Below are positions 31,702-41,129 of a stretch of DNA of 64,000 nucleotides, in pieces. Made by a program: the position numbers and the translations under genes. Source of the stretch: Alphaproteobacteria bacterium UBA3768. GTDB lineage: Bacteria > Pseudomonadota > Alphaproteobacteria > CAAHEQ01 > UBA3637. Within the stretch, counting starts at the first letter, position 1. Each line of letters starts with the position of its first letter. Where the stretch lies: positions 62,001 to 126,000 of the forward strand of contig DFFU01000012.1 of the NCBI GenBank assembly GCA_002372315.1, written 5' to 3'. The notes beneath the pieces were generated by a model, which made no database searches, was not told where the DNA came from, and saw only the letters and a program-made list of their open reading frames with translations.

Positions 31702-32895
31702 ATGAAAATTATCACGTTTGGTTGTCGGATGAATACTTTTGAAAGTGCTGTCATGATGCGCTTGGGCTCTGAGATACCCGATAATGTGATTGTGGTCAAC
31801 ACCTGTGCAGTGACCCATGAGGCAGAACGTCAATGCTGTCAAACAATTCGTAAGCTTAAACGTGAAAACCCTGACAGTATTTTAGTGGTAACAGGTTGTG
31901 CGGCTCAATTAGATCCAATCAAATATGCTCAGATGCCTGAAGTGGATAGGGTCTTGGGCAATCGTGAAAAATTGGATAAAGAATTTTTATGTGGCAATCA
32001 AAAGCAGGCAGTTGGAGACATACATCAAGAATTTGATTTACCAATTGTGGCTGATTTTGAAGGCCGTACGCGGGCTTTTTTACAGATTCAACAAGGTTGC
32101 AATCATCATTGTACTTTTTGTGTGGTGCGCTTGGCGCGTGGTAAAAATCAAGGGCTTGCTCCAAATCAAGTGATTGAACAGGCTAAAATCTTTATTCAAA
32201 ATGGTTTTAACGAAATCGTTTTAACGGGGGCAGATGTGGCTTCTTACCCAGATGGTTTATGTTCTATTACAGAACGTTTATTACAAGAAGTACCCCAAAT
32301 TCAACGTTTACGCTATGGTTCTTTGGATCCAGCAGCACTGGGGGATGATTTTGTGGCATTAGTACAAAAATATCCACAAATTATGCCCCATTTTCACTTA
32401 TCCATTCAATCGGGTGATGATATTATTTTGCGTATGATGGGGCGACGTCATCGCCAGCAAGATATTTTGGATTTGGCGCAAAAATTACGTAGAGTGCGTC
32501 CTGAAGTTGCTCTCGGGGCCGATTTTATTACGGGTTTTCCAACCGAATCCGATGAACAATTTCAACATACTTTGGATTTGGTCAAAAAAGCAAATCTAAC
32601 ACATTTGCACGTTTTCCCCTATTCAGAGCGCCCAGGGACACCTGCTGTTAAATTGAAACAATTACCCGTCAATGTACGCAAAGAACGTGCCAAGATTTTG
32701 CGTGATTTAGGGAATCAAAAATATGCAGATTTGCTAAAACAAATGGTGGGTAAAACAGTTTCTGTTTTGGTGGAATCGGATAAAAAAGGCTGGACAGAAA
32801 ATTATTTACATGTTATATTAAATTCAAATGCTCCTGTGGGGCAAATCATTTCAGTTCAAATCAAAGGAGTTCAAGACAATGCGTTGGTTGGATAA
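31702..32895 (+). CDS. mtaB: tRNA t6A37 methylthiotransferase MtaB
   Basis: 397 residues. The UPF0004 domain carries three cluster cysteines (TFGCRMN near residue 5, VVNTCAV near 32, VVTGCAAQ near 66). The radical-SAM motif is QQGCNHHCTFCVVRLARG near 130, and the C-terminus carries a TRAM-like domain. It converts t6A37 to ms2t6A37 in tRNAs reading ANN codons. The MtaB subgroup is indicated by the short N-terminus and the adjacency to ftsY, an arrangement common in alphaproteobacteria. It overlaps ftsY by 17 bp. Confidence 0.93.
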   Translation: MKIITFGCRMNTFESAVMMRLGSEIPDNVIVVNTCAVTHEAERQCCQTIRKLKRENPDSILVVTGCAAQLDPIKYAQMPEVDRVLGNREKLDKEFLCGNQKQAVGDIHQEFDLPIVADFEGRTRAFLQIQQGCNHHCTFCVVRLARGKNQGLAPNQVIEQAKIFIQNGFNEIVLTGADVASYPDGLCSITERLLQEVPQIQRLRYGSLDPAALGDDFVALVQKYPQIMPHFHLSIQSGDDIILRMMGRRHRQQDILDLAQKLRRVRPEVALGADFITGFPTESDEQFQHTLDLVKKANLTHLHVFPYSERPGTPAVKLKQLPVNVRKERAKILRDLGNQKYADLLKQMVGKTVSVLVESDKKGWTENYLHVILNSNAPVGQIISVQIKGVQDNALVG

Positions 32896-33748
32896 GTTGA
32901 AAAAAAGCCTGCAAAAAACAGCGCATATTTTGAATTTCAAATCATTGAATTTAGATGATTTAGAAGAATCTTTACTTTTGGCTGATGTTGGGATTCACAA
33001 TACTGATGAAATTGTTCAAAAAGTACATCAAGAAAAACCAACAAATACTGAACAGATACGGGCAATTGTGCGTCATATTTTGGTGCAAAAGATGCAGTCT
33101 GTTGCGCACACTTTAACTTTACCTAGATGCCAACCAGCTGTTGTTTTAATGATTGGTGTCAATGGCGCTGGTAAAACGACCAGTATCGGTAAGTTGGCAC
33201 AAATTTATTCTGAAAAAGGTCAAAAAGTGGCTTTGGTGGCAGCCGATACTTTCAGGGCTGGTGCCGTGGAACAATTGAAAAAATGGGCCGAAAAAACAGG
33301 GGCTGATTTTTATTCTGGAGTGCAAGGATGTGATGCTTCAGGGTTGATTTATGACGCCTTACAGCAAGCACAAAAAAAGAAAACAGATGTTGTTTTTATT
33401 GATACGGCGGGGCGTTTGCAAAATCGAACAGATTTGATGGAAGAATTGAAAAAAATTTATCGAGTTATTAAAAAAGTCAATTCGGATATGCCCCATGAAT
33501 GTATATTAGTTTTGGATGCTACAGTGGGACAAAACGCACTTTCACAAGTGAAAATTTTTAATGAAACGACTCCTTTAACAGGTTTGATTATGACCAAATT
33601 AGATGGTACAGCCAAAGGGGGTGTTTTGGTGGCGTTAGCTGATACCTTTCATCTGCCAATTTATGCTCTTGGTGTTGGGGAAGGTGTGGATGATTTAAAT
33701 TCTTTTTCAGCCGAAGAATATGTGGATTCTTTATTGGGGGATGAATGA
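32879..33748 (+). CDS. ftsY: Signal recognition particle receptor FtsY
   Basis: 289 residues from the ATG at 32879, preceded by AAAGGAG; it overlaps the end of mtaB. The N domain spans residues 1-85 and the G domain follows with GVNGAGKTTSIGKLA near 99, DTFRAGAVEQLKKWA near 125, DTAGRLQNRTDLMEEL near 178, TKLDGTAKGGVL near 240 and the closing GVGEGVDDLNSF near 269. The acidic A domain of E. coli FtsY is absent, as in most alphaproteobacteria. It docks SRP-ribosome complexes at the membrane. It is coupled to the next gene by a 4-bp overlap. Confidence 0.95.
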   Translation: MRWLDKLKKSLQKTAHILNFKSLNLDDLEESLLLADVGIHNTDEIVQKVHQEKPTNTEQIRAIVRHILVQKMQSVAHTLTLPRCQPAVVLMIGVNGAGKTTSIGKLAQIYSEKGQKVALVAADTFRAGAVEQLKKWAEKTGADFYSGVQGCDASGLIYDALQQAQKKKTDVVFIDTAGRLQNRTDLMEELKKIYRVIKKVNSDMPHECILVLDATVGQNALSQVKIFNETTPLTGLIMTKLDGTAKGGVLVALADTFHLPIYALGVGEGVDDLNSFSAEEYVDSLLGDE

Positions 33749-36522
33749 AAATAAAATGGTCAAGATTATGGGCGCGCATTAGAAAAATTTCGTTGCCAGA
33801 TTGGCGTGTTTTATTGTTATTGGTGATTGGTGCATTTTTGCAAGGAATCAGTTTTGTTTACTTAGATGTAGGAACAAGTGCCTTATTTTTACAAAATCAT
33901 GGTATCTTTTATGTCGGTATTGATTTTTTATTTATGGCACCTTTATTACCTTTTATAGGCAGCCTAACGGTTAAATTGGATCGGCGTAATGGTTATGGGG
34001 GAGCACCATTAACAGCACTCCTGACGTTAATTTTAGTGGGGATTTTAGCCCTCATTAATACCTTTGGTGTACAATCAGTTTTTATTCAGGCCTTATTTGT
34101 TTATAAATATGTTGCAATGATTTTGTTCAGCACAATCTTTTGGACAATTGCGCACCGATTTATTTTATTGCGCTTTAATTCATTTAAATTTTTGGGGGTT
34201 ATGGGTGCGGAACTTTTGGGGCTCTTCATAGGGGGGGCAGTTTTGGCTCATCCCAATTCACATGCATTGGCACATTTAAATGGTGCTGTTGGATGGTTGA
34301 CAGGTTTATTTTTAATTTTAAAGATTTTGGTGTGGTTGTTGCCGATGTCAACAGAAACATTTGTCCGTAAGTCAGGTGGTGTTCAGGACGCGTCAGAAAA
34401 TAAAATGGTGGGCTGCATTTTGTGTTTATCATTTTTATATGCGGCATCTAGTTATTTATCGGATTATTTTTTATTACACACACTGGTGATTGAAAGAGCG
34501 GATTTTGGACAGGTTATTGCCCATCTTTGGTTGTGGCGAGGCGTTATTGGATTGCTTTTGGTGGCTTTATGCTTTCGGGTGGCTTATACATATATACAGA
34601 TAACCAGCCTTTGGGGAATTCTGATGGGGCTTTTAGTTATTTTTATGGGGACTTTGGGACAGAAACCTTTGTGGGTTTATGTGGGGATTGTAATGACCAG
34701 TATATTGGGACATTTTTGTTGGCAGACATATTTATCAACATTGCCTCAGTTATTAAGTTTAGGTCAGGGGCGACGTTTACGTTGGCAACGTCAGGTTATA
34801 GTTCAACCATTGGCTGTTTTGTTTTCGGGTTCTTTGATTATTACAGTTCCCATGTTTTATCAACCTTTTATATTATTGTTGATGACATTTATGTTGGGAT
34901 GCTTTATGAATATCAGTTTATCTTTTTATGCCAGATTTTTGTTGCATATGTGTCAAATGCGGCGTTGGTGCACAGGTCCTGTGATGCTGATTTCACAGAA
35001 AGTGGTTTACTATGTTTTAAAAGGTGTTCAATCACCTTTAATAGATGATGCAATTTATTTTTTGCGGTTAATGCAGCAGGCTGATTTTCCAAAATACACA
35101 AAATGCTTGATTCAGGCACTCAACCACAAAGAAACTCAGGTACGTTTGTTCGCTTTGGATAAATTAGATATGATGGGGGTTACTACTTCTTTGGCACGTT
35201 TGCTGAATCAAAAAATGCAAAAGGAAAAATCAGAGGAGGTACGTTGTCGGATGTTGGCAATGCTGATTCGTTATCATGGGGAACAAAATGCACGAACGTT
35301 ATTTCATCGCTATGGCGCTTACTTGGATGATAAAAAGCTGCAAGCAGGTGCTGTATTGGGATTTTTACAATCTGGTGGGGATAGCGCTTTATTGGCAATG
35401 GATGGATTACAGCAGATGGCCCAAAGTCCAGATAAAAAACAAAATATGAAAGCTCTGGATATTATTGATCATATGCCACAAACAGGTTTGGTTCGTTTGG
35501 TTTTACCCTTATTGAAAACAGAGGATGACGATTTAATGCGTTTGGCATTATTGACGGCAGGTCGGATTGGACACGTGCAAGCACTTAGCTTTGTTTTATC
35601 TGCGTTGGATCGTCCTGAATACCAAGAAGTTGCATTAGAGGCCCTTAAAAAATATGGCAAACAGGCCTTCCCCCCTATTGAAAAGATGTTGACGAATCCC
35701 TATGTTCCGATGGAAAGACGTAAAAAATTAGTTTTGTTCTTACAAAATTTACCTAGCGTAGAAGGTAAGCAAATTTTGCTCAGAAATATCAATATGCCTG
35801 AACAAAAATTACGTAAAGATATTTTAAGGGCGATTTTGAATTCAAAAATTATTTGGGTTTCTTGGCGTCGACGGAAGATTTTAAAACAAGCTCTATTTAG
35901 GGACATAAATCGTTGGCATTGGTTGCAGAACAATATTCAAAAATGTCGTCAAGCCCCTGATTCACGTTTATCGGATGCTTTTTCATTTCTCTTGCGTTCT
36001 TTTGAAGATAGTTGTAATGACACACGCTTAATCATTCTATATCAATTGATGCTTCTTTATCCAGACAGTTTAATAGAACGGGCGGTGGAGATTTTACTTG
36101 TATCCTCAGGACAACATTATGATGCAGCGTTTAGCCTATTAAAGGATCTTTTACCTAGAAAATTATGTCAAAAATTAGAGCCTGTATTGATGAATCACGA
36201 ACATACACAGCAACAATCTTTAAATTTGACCCAAGCAATGGGATTTTTGATTCAATTAGCTGTTCAACCTGATTTTGAAGTGGATCGGTGGGTACAATCC
36301 TGCGCTATTTTGGGGCTTAAGCAAATTGGAAATTTGGATCAATTGATAGTCTTGAAAAAAGCTTTTTGTGGTCCGTGGCCTATTGTGTGGGAGGCTGCAC
36401 TAGATAACCTAAACAGTTGGGTTAAGGATGAAAAAGAAAGAAAAAATATTTTGAAAAATTTAATGATGGAAAATCCCAATTTAGCGTTTAATTCTTACTT
36501 AAAACAACAGGAGCAAATATGA
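33745..36522 (+). CDS. Transporter-like membrane protein with C-terminal HEAT repeats
   Basis: 925 residues in two halves. Residues 20-430 hold about 12 membrane helices resembling an MFS or Npt-type nucleotide transporter fold. Residues 430-925 are soluble, alpha-helical and leucine-rich, with HEAT-like units (LIQALNHKETQVRLFALDKL near 451, LPLLKTEDDDLMRLALLTAG near 585, VLSALDRPEYQEVALEALKK near 612). In other bacteria such transporter-HEAT proteins often end with a cyclic-nucleotide-binding domain; here that domain is the next gene, with an ATGA overlap. The substrate is unknown. It follows ftsY in the same operon. Confidence 0.78.
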   Translation: MKIKWSRLWARIRKISLPDWRVLLLLVIGAFLQGISFVYLDVGTSALFLQNHGIFYVGIDFLFMAPLLPFIGSLTVKLDRRNGYGGAPLTALLTLILVGILALINTFGVQSVFIQALFVYKYVAMILFSTIFWTIAHRFILLRFNSFKFLGVMGAELLGLFIGGAVLAHPNSHALAHLNGAVGWLTGLFLILKILVWLLPMSTETFVRKSGGVQDASENKMVGCILCLSFLYAASSYLSDYFLLHTLVIERADFGQVIAHLWLWRGVIGLLLVALCFRVAYTYIQITSLWGILMGLLVIFMGTLGQKPLWVYVGIVMTSILGHFCWQTYLSTLPQLLSLGQGRRLRWQRQVIVQPLAVLFSGSLIITVPMFYQPFILLLMTFMLGCFMNISLSFYARFLLHMCQMRRWCTGPVMLISQKVVYYVLKGVQSPLIDDAIYFLRLMQQADFPKYTKCLIQALNHKETQVRLFALDKLDMMGVTTSLARLLNQKMQKEKSEEVRCRMLAMLIRYHGEQNARTLFHRYGAYLDDKKLQAGAVLGFLQSGGDSALLAMDGLQQMAQSPDKKQNMKALDIIDHMPQTGLVRLVLPLLKTEDDDLMRLALLTAGRIGHVQALSFVLSALDRPEYQEVALEALKKYGKQAFPPIEKMLTNPYVPMERRKKLVLFLQNLPSVEGKQILLRNINMPEQKLRKDILRAILNSKIIWVSWRRRKILKQALFRDINRWHWLQNNIQKCRQAPDSRLSDAFSFLLRSFEDSCNDTRLIILYQLMLLYPDSLIERAVEILLVSSGQHYDAAFSLLKDLLPRKLCQKLEPVLMNHEHTQQQSLNLTQAMGFLIQLAVQPDFEVDRWVQSCAILGLKQIGNLDQLIVLKKAFCGPWPIVWEAALDNLNSWVKDEKERKNILKNLMMENPNLAFNSYLKQQEQI

Positions 36523-36938
36523 TTACCTATGAAAAAGTACTTGTATTAAAAAATATTGTTTTATTTGAAAAAGCCTCAGAACTTGCTTTATCCGATGTCA
36601 TACAATCGGCCCAAGAAAAAACCTTAAAAACAGGGGATATCTTATTAAAATCAAATCAAGAAAATGATGCACTCTATATTGTGCTGGCCGGTGCATTGGA
36701 ACTTGTAACGCCCGAAAAGGAGGTATACTCTATATTGGCGCGTCAAATGTTGGGGGAAACAACTGTTTTTGCACCTGCTCAGTTGGGAAAGGTTGTTGCC
36801 AAAGAAAAAACAGTTTTGTTAAAGTTGACATCAGATAAGTTATATGGTTTGATGGCGCTACATCCATCGTTGGCCTATGCATTTTTGGGAAATTTATCAC
36901 ATCAGTTGCGTATGGCCCAAAAAAACGAAATTTCTTAA
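36519..36938 (+). CDS. Stand-alone cyclic-nucleotide-binding-domain protein
   Basis: 139 residues, nearly all of one CAP-type beta-barrel: LKNIVLFEKASELALSD at the start, LKTGDILLKSNQENDALYIV near 36, GALELVTPEKEVYSIL near 58 and QMLGETTVFAP near 76, ending in the C helix. No helix-turn-helix follows, so it is not a transcription factor. The phosphate-binding arginine of true cAMP sites is not evident, so ligand binding is doubtful. It overlaps the HEAT protein gene by 4 bp and most likely acts with it as its split regulatory domain. Confidence 0.82.
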   Translation: MITYEKVLVLKNIVLFEKASELALSDVIQSAQEKTLKTGDILLKSNQENDALYIVLAGALELVTPEKEVYSILARQMLGETTVFAPAQLGKVVAKEKTVLLKLTSDKLYGLMALHPSLAYAFLGNLSHQLRMAQKNEIS

Positions 36939-36940
36939 AA

Positions 36941-37423
36941 TTAAGGATGCCATAGTTTATACAATTGTCCCAAATTCTGGTCAATTGTTTTCCATGTTTG
37001 GGTAATAGGCCAGTGAATACAAAGGCTGCTTGATGGGCTAAAAGTAAGCTTTTTATCCGTTAGTAATACGGTTAATTTTTGAATTCCTTGGGCATCTGAT
37101 AAAAGCAATAGACTAGAGAAAATATCATCTAAATGGGTTAAAAAATGTAATAAATTTTTTTCATGAGCTGCATACAAATGATCCCAAAAAGCAAGTTCTG
37201 ATTTTGGAAGTATTTGGTGTACTATTTCGGCACTTTGTCGTGCATATAGTGCCGTTGATGTGAATATGAATTCAGGGTTTAAACAACGATCATTTTTAAT
37301 TTTTTGTGCAACATTTAATGTTTGATAGATCCCCTGTGCGGACAGTGACTGATAAAAATCCATTTTATCTTCTTTTTTTACTTGACCAGGTACCATTAGT
37401 ATAAGTTGTTTATATTTGACCAT
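36941..37423 (-). CDS. Degenerate SixA-like histidine phosphatase
   Basis: 160 residues from the ATG at 37423, preceded by GGGGGAAAG. The layout follows SixA-type phosphohistidine phosphatases: KQLILM at the N-terminus, YQSLSAQGIYQTLNVAQKIK near 22 and PEFIFTSTALYARQSAEIVH near 49. The catalytic RHG that should follow LILM reads VPG, so the phosphoenzyme histidine and its arginine partner are missing. The second arginine (YARQSAE) is kept. It is probably a non-catalytic relative or a decaying gene. It converges on the cNMP-domain gene. Confidence 0.68.
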   Translation of the reverse strand: MVKYKQLILMVPGQVKKEDKMDFYQSLSAQGIYQTLNVAQKIKNDRCLNPEFIFTSTALYARQSAEIVHQILPKSELAFWDHLYAAHEKNLLHFLTHLDDIFSSLLLLSDAQGIQKLTVLLTDKKLTFSPSSSLCIHWPITQTWKTIDQNLGQLYKLWHP

Positions 37424-37498
37424 CTTTCCCCCACTTTTTAAATGGCGCAAAAGGTACTTTTCGGCAACCCCCCTCTTTTCTTTTTTATTGTTTTGTTA

Positions 37499-37504
37499 TA
37501 TAAT
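37499..37504 (+). promoter_or_regulatory. -10 box of the YgjP-like gene (leaderless)
   Basis: TATAAT with 6 bases to the ATG at 37511; no good -35 (TTTTCT at 17 bp). Confidence 0.5.
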
Positions 37505-37510
37505 TTTTGT

Positions 37511-38158
37511 ATGGATGTGAATTCAATAATGATACATAAAAACAGGCGCGCCAAAAATTTACGCTTGTCTGTCAATAAACAAGGACAACCTGTTTTGACG
37601 ATTCCTTTTTTGTGTCCTAAATGGTATGCTTTACGTTGGGCTGAAAAACAAGCAGGATGGATTCAAAAACATACCTTTCAACCCCAAAAATTTGTCCCTA
37701 ATCAAGTCATTTCATTATGTGGCAAGGATTATTTGATAATACACGACCCTAAACAAAAGGGAAATACAATAACAAATATGGAAATTGTTATTGGTGGAGA
37801 TTTGTCATTTTTTAATCGGCGTGTTAAAGATTTAATCAAAAAAGAGTTTTTATCTTTGATTCAAAAACAGGTTCGGGAATACGCCCAAAAATTAGGTGTT
37901 CACTATGGACATATTACTTTGCGGGATACTTCCTCGCGTTGGGGGAGTTGCTCTAGTTCAGGAAATTTGAGTTTTTGTTGGCGAGTGGCTATGGCCCCTG
38001 ATTTTGTGATTCGTTATTTAATAGCTCATGAGGTAAGTCATCTTAAACATATGGATCATAGTCCTTATTTTTGGAAGACAGTTGCGACTTTAACGCCTGA
38101 CATTATGCGGTCAAAAAACTGGTTAAGATACCATGCTCAAGAATTACAAATTGGTTGA
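37511..38158 (+). CDS. YgjP-like (WLM/DUF45) metallopeptidase
   Basis: 215 residues from the ATG at 37511; an upstream ATG at 37442 in the same frame would add an unlikely hydrophobic leader and precede the -10 box. Hallmarks are a basic N-terminal KNRRAKNLRLSVNKQG, RDTSSRWGSCSSSGNLSFCW near 138 and the zinc site LIAHEVSHLKHMDHSPYFW near 173 (HExxH plus downstream H). The family is related to minimal gluzincin peptidases; some act beside restriction systems, and others are nucleotide-metabolism associated. There is no signal peptide, so it is cytosolic. The substrate is unknown. Confidence 0.88.
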   Translation: MDVNSIMIHKNRRAKNLRLSVNKQGQPVLTIPFLCPKWYALRWAEKQAGWIQKHTFQPQKFVPNQVISLCGKDYLIIHDPKQKGNTITNMEIVIGGDLSFFNRRVKDLIKKEFLSLIQKQVREYAQKLGVHYGHITLRDTSSRWGSCSSSGNLSFCWRVAMAPDFVIRYLIAHEVSHLKHMDHSPYFWKTVATLTPDIMRSKNWLRYHAQELQIG

Positions 38159-38201
38159 TTTTTTGTGTGAAATTTTTTAAACTAGTCAAAAAGGAGGTTC
38201 T

Positions 38202-38681
38202 ATGGAAAAATATAGTCGCCCCAGTTGGGATGAATACTTTTTGGATGTGATGCATGCTTTAGCAAAGCGCGCCACTTGTGATCGTGGTCGTACCGCTTGT
38301 GTCATTGTCAAAGACAATCAAATTGTTGTATCGGGTTATGTGGGCTCTCCCCCAGGATTACCACACTGTGATGAAGTGGGACATTTAATGAAAAAGGTCG
38401 TAGATGAAGATGGGACGATTCGCGAACATTGTATGCGCACGATTCATGCTGAACAAAATGCTATTTGTCAGGCGGCCAAACGTGGCGTTTCAATTGCGGG
38501 GGGAACTCTTTATTGCAAGCTTGCTCCTTGTCGCACGTGTGCTATGTTATTGATTGCCTGCGGTATCAAGCGAATCGTGGCTGAATATAAATATCATGCA
38601 GGCGGTGAGGCTGAAGAAATGCTCCAACAGGCCGGTATTGAAATTCAGTATATCCACGACGAAACATTGGAATATAAATAA
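38202..38681 (+). CDS. dCMP/cytidine deaminase (ComEB-like)
   Basis: 159 residues with the zinc-dependent deaminase signature TIHAEQNAICQAAKRG near 86 (HAE) and LAPCRTCAMLLIACGI near 107 (PCxxC). The N-terminal SRPSWDEYFLDVMHALAKRA and the VVSGYVGSPPGLPHCDEVGH segment near 44 are typical of bacterial dCMP deaminases, which make dUMP for thymidylate synthesis. AAGGAGG precedes the start. It stands alone between the peptidase gene and a convergent cysteine-rich gene. Confidence 0.92.
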   Translation: MEKYSRPSWDEYFLDVMHALAKRATCDRGRTACVIVKDNQIVVSGYVGSPPGLPHCDEVGHLMKKVVDEDGTIREHCMRTIHAEQNAICQAAKRGVSIAGGTLYCKLAPCRTCAMLLIACGIKRIVAEYKYHAGGEAEEMLQQAGIEIQYIHDETLEYK

Positions 38682-38689
38682 ATATGAAC

Positions 38690-39862
38690 TCAGTTACAAA
38701 TTGCATGAATGGTTATGCTGCCCTGCCAATCTACATTACCAGATCCCTTATCGTGTATTTTTAATTTAAAGGGGGTATTTGCGGGAATAGTGTATTGATC
38801 ATCCCTGTACCCATTCATTTCCTTACAAAAAACATTCCACGCATTCCATTGTTGAATTTTATCTTTTGCCTCTTCATTATAATTAAAGTATAATCTTAAA
38901 TAATCATCGATACACAACGAGTGCATCTTTAGTACTGATTCAACGGGGAATGTTGTCCAATCTAAAACCGTATAAACACCATTTTTGCTACCATTTGTAA
39001 TATTGGTTGGAGAAACATCCAATTGATTTTCGGGTAGATCTTTACAGCTGTAACATATGCCCTTATAAAAATACGGTCTTTCTGATGGACAGGGCTCACA
39101 TTTGTGCTCTTTGTTACAAATAGGAGCATCTTGGTTCAAACATGCACCAAACTCTTCACCATAATTAACTAGGCATTCTATACATTTCCCTTCATAAAGA
39201 AGGGAGGGTGACAAACAACATTTTTTCTCCGCACCTTCAACATAAATTTTGTTATTATCGCAACAACCTGTTGTTAATGCCTTTTGGTTGACATCACAAC
39301 AGGTTTGCTTATATGTTCTTTCATTAGGACAACAACCATAACGAAAACCATCTTCTTTATTATATCCTGAAAACAAAACATTGGTTACGAAGGTAATTAA
39401 TTGATCACAACAAGGGGATCCGTTGACCTCCATGTTATACTGCTTATTCGTATATAGGGGAACGCACTTTCCAACGCAAGTTTTTGTTATGGGATCACAT
39501 GTTGCCTCTCCTTCACAATCTTCATCCACCAAACATTCCACACATTTTTGTTGTTCTGCATCCCATTTAGGCGTCTCGACGGGACAACAATGACCAATAT
39601 TACAGATTTGACCATCTTCGCAACATAAATCAACATCTTCACCGCTGAGCGTACGACAATTTCCTTCTCCCGGACAGCATTCCCCTTCACCATTCGTATC
39701 TTCCACGCAACCATGTTCACACATCATTTCCAAGCAATCACCATTGGGGATGGGATCGCCCGATTTAAAATTTGGGCCATATTTTGTCCAACCACCATAG
39801 GCAATCGTGGATAACCCCATCAATCCCATAAAGCTGAGATGCAAAAATAAATGCTTTTTCAT
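38690..39862 (-). CDS. Secreted cysteine-rich protein (paralogue C)
   Basis: 390 residues from the ATG at 39862, chosen for AAGGGGA upstream and the signal peptide that follows (residues 1-22, cleaved near AYGGW). Residues 45-285 hold about 45 cysteines, many in CC pairs (CCPGEGNC, GHCCPVE, GSPCCDQL, TGCCDNN), plus CPSERPYFYKGICYSCKD, which resembles the CPNR units of the other two paralogues. The last 110 residues are cysteine-poor and look like a folded strand-rich domain ending SITIHAICN. It is an exported, disulphide-rich surface or periplasmic protein of unknown role. It is monocistronic next to recA. Confidence 0.75.
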   Translation of the reverse strand: MKKHLFLHLSFMGLMGLSTIAYGGWTKYGPNFKSGDPIPNGDCLEMMCEHGCVEDTNGEGECCPGEGNCRTLSGEDVDLCCEDGQICNIGHCCPVETPKWDAEQQKCVECLVDEDCEGEATCDPITKTCVGKCVPLYTNKQYNMEVNGSPCCDQLITFVTNVLFSGYNKEDGFRYGCCPNERTYKQTCCDVNQKALTTGCCDNNKIYVEGAEKKCCLSPSLLYEGKCIECLVNYGEEFGACLNQDAPICNKEHKCEPCPSERPYFYKGICYSCKDLPENQLDVSPTNITNGSKNGVYTVLDWTTFPVESVLKMHSLCIDDYLRLYFNYNEEAKDKIQQWNAWNVFCKEMNGYRDDQYTIPANTPFKLKIHDKGSGNVDWQGSITIHAICN

Positions 39863-39924
39863 GAATCCCCTTGGCCCATTTGTGTTCATACTGCTAATCC
39901 AATCCGCTTATGTCAAGAACAATT

Positions 39925-40959
39925 TTATTGTTCTTCGGTAGCGGCATCGTTATCACCCACAATCATGTCTTTGGAAATATCTTTGGCATTTTTGCGAATG
40001 GCGGCTTCAATTTCATCAGCAATTTTAGTATTTTCTTTTAAGAATTTACGTGCGGCTTCACGACCTTGTCCCACACGCTCACCTTTATAGGAAAAGTAAG
40101 CGCCTGCTTTTTCAATCAAACCAGCCTTAACACCTAAATCCAACAATTCGCCTGTTTTAGAAACCCCTTCGCCATACAAAATATCAAAATCAACTGTTTT
40201 AAATGGCGGTGCCACTTTATTTTTCACGATTTTAACGCGGGTTTGATTACCGATAACATCTTCATGATCTTTGATGGATCCAATGCGACGAATGTCCATG
40301 CGCACGCTGGCATAAAACTTTAATGCGTTGCCTCCTGTCGTGGTTTCAGGATTTCCGAACATCACACCGATTTTCATACGAATTTGGTTGATGAAAATCA
40401 CCAGAGTATTCGTGCGTGCCACGGAAGCGGTCAATTTACGCAACGCTTGACTCATCAAACGCGCCTGTAATCCCATATGCGAATCGCCCATATCGCCTTC
40501 TAATTCTGCTTTAGGCACTAATGCCGCCACAGAATCCACCACCAATACACTTATGGTTCCAGAACGCACCAAAGTATCCGCGATTTCCAATGCCTGTTCG
40601 CCTGTATCGGGTTGAGAAATCAACAAATCATCAATCTTAACACCCAATTTGCGTGCATAACTGGGATCCAACGCGTGTTCCGCATCTACATAGGCACAGT
40701 TGCCGCCTTGTTTTTGGGCTTCGGCCACCACATGCAGGGCCAAAGTTGTTTTACCTGAACTTTCTGGTCCATAAATTTCAATGATACGTCCTTTGGGTAA
40801 TCCGCCGATTCCCAGCGCCAAATCCAACCCCAAAGACCCCGTAGAAATTGCTGGCATATCCACGGCATTTTCTTGTTGCCCCAAACGCATAATTGAGCCT
40901 TTACCAAAGGCCCTTTCAATTTGTGCCACAGCGGCTTCTAATGCTTTATCTTTTTCCAT
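39925..40959 (-). CDS. recA: Recombinase RecA
   Basis: 344 residues, standard length. Walker [14 protein letters not shown] near 65, the [15 protein letters not shown] segment near 160, [20 protein letters not shown] (loop L2) near 193, and a short acidic C-terminus ending DNDAATEEQ. It catalyses strand exchange and promotes LexA-type autocleavage. AAAGGAG precedes the ATG at ideal distance. No intein, and no lexA or recX beside it. Codon use is slightly more GC-rich than in neighbouring genes, consistent with strong expression. Confidence 0.97.
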   Translation of the reverse strand: MEKDKALEAAVAQIERAFGKGSIMRLGQQENAVDMPAISTGSLGLDLALGIGGLPKGRIIEIYGPESSGKTTLALHVVAEAQKQGGNCAYVDAEHALDPSYARKLGVKIDDLLISQPDTGEQALEIADTLVRSGTISVLVVDSVAALVPKAELEGDMGDSHMGLQARLMSQALRKLTASVARTNTLVIFINQIRMKIGVMFGNPETTTGGNALKFYASVRMDIRRIGSIKDHEDVIGNQTRVKIVKNKVAPPFKTVDFDILYGEGVSKTGELLDLGVKAGLIEKAGAYFSYKGERVGQGREAARKFLKENTKIADEIEAAIRKNAKDISKDMIVGDNDAATEEQ

Positions 40960-41129
40960 TTTTTCTCCTTTGTTCGTGTTTTGTTCTCATTATACAAAAG
41001 ATTTTTTTTAAATGCAAGCGCTTTTTTGATAAGTGTAAAATTTATCTGAGGGATGAAGGTTCTTTGAAGGATTTATTATTGCACTTTTAAGGTAAATGTG
41101 ATAAAATACCCCCCAAAGAAAGGAATGAC

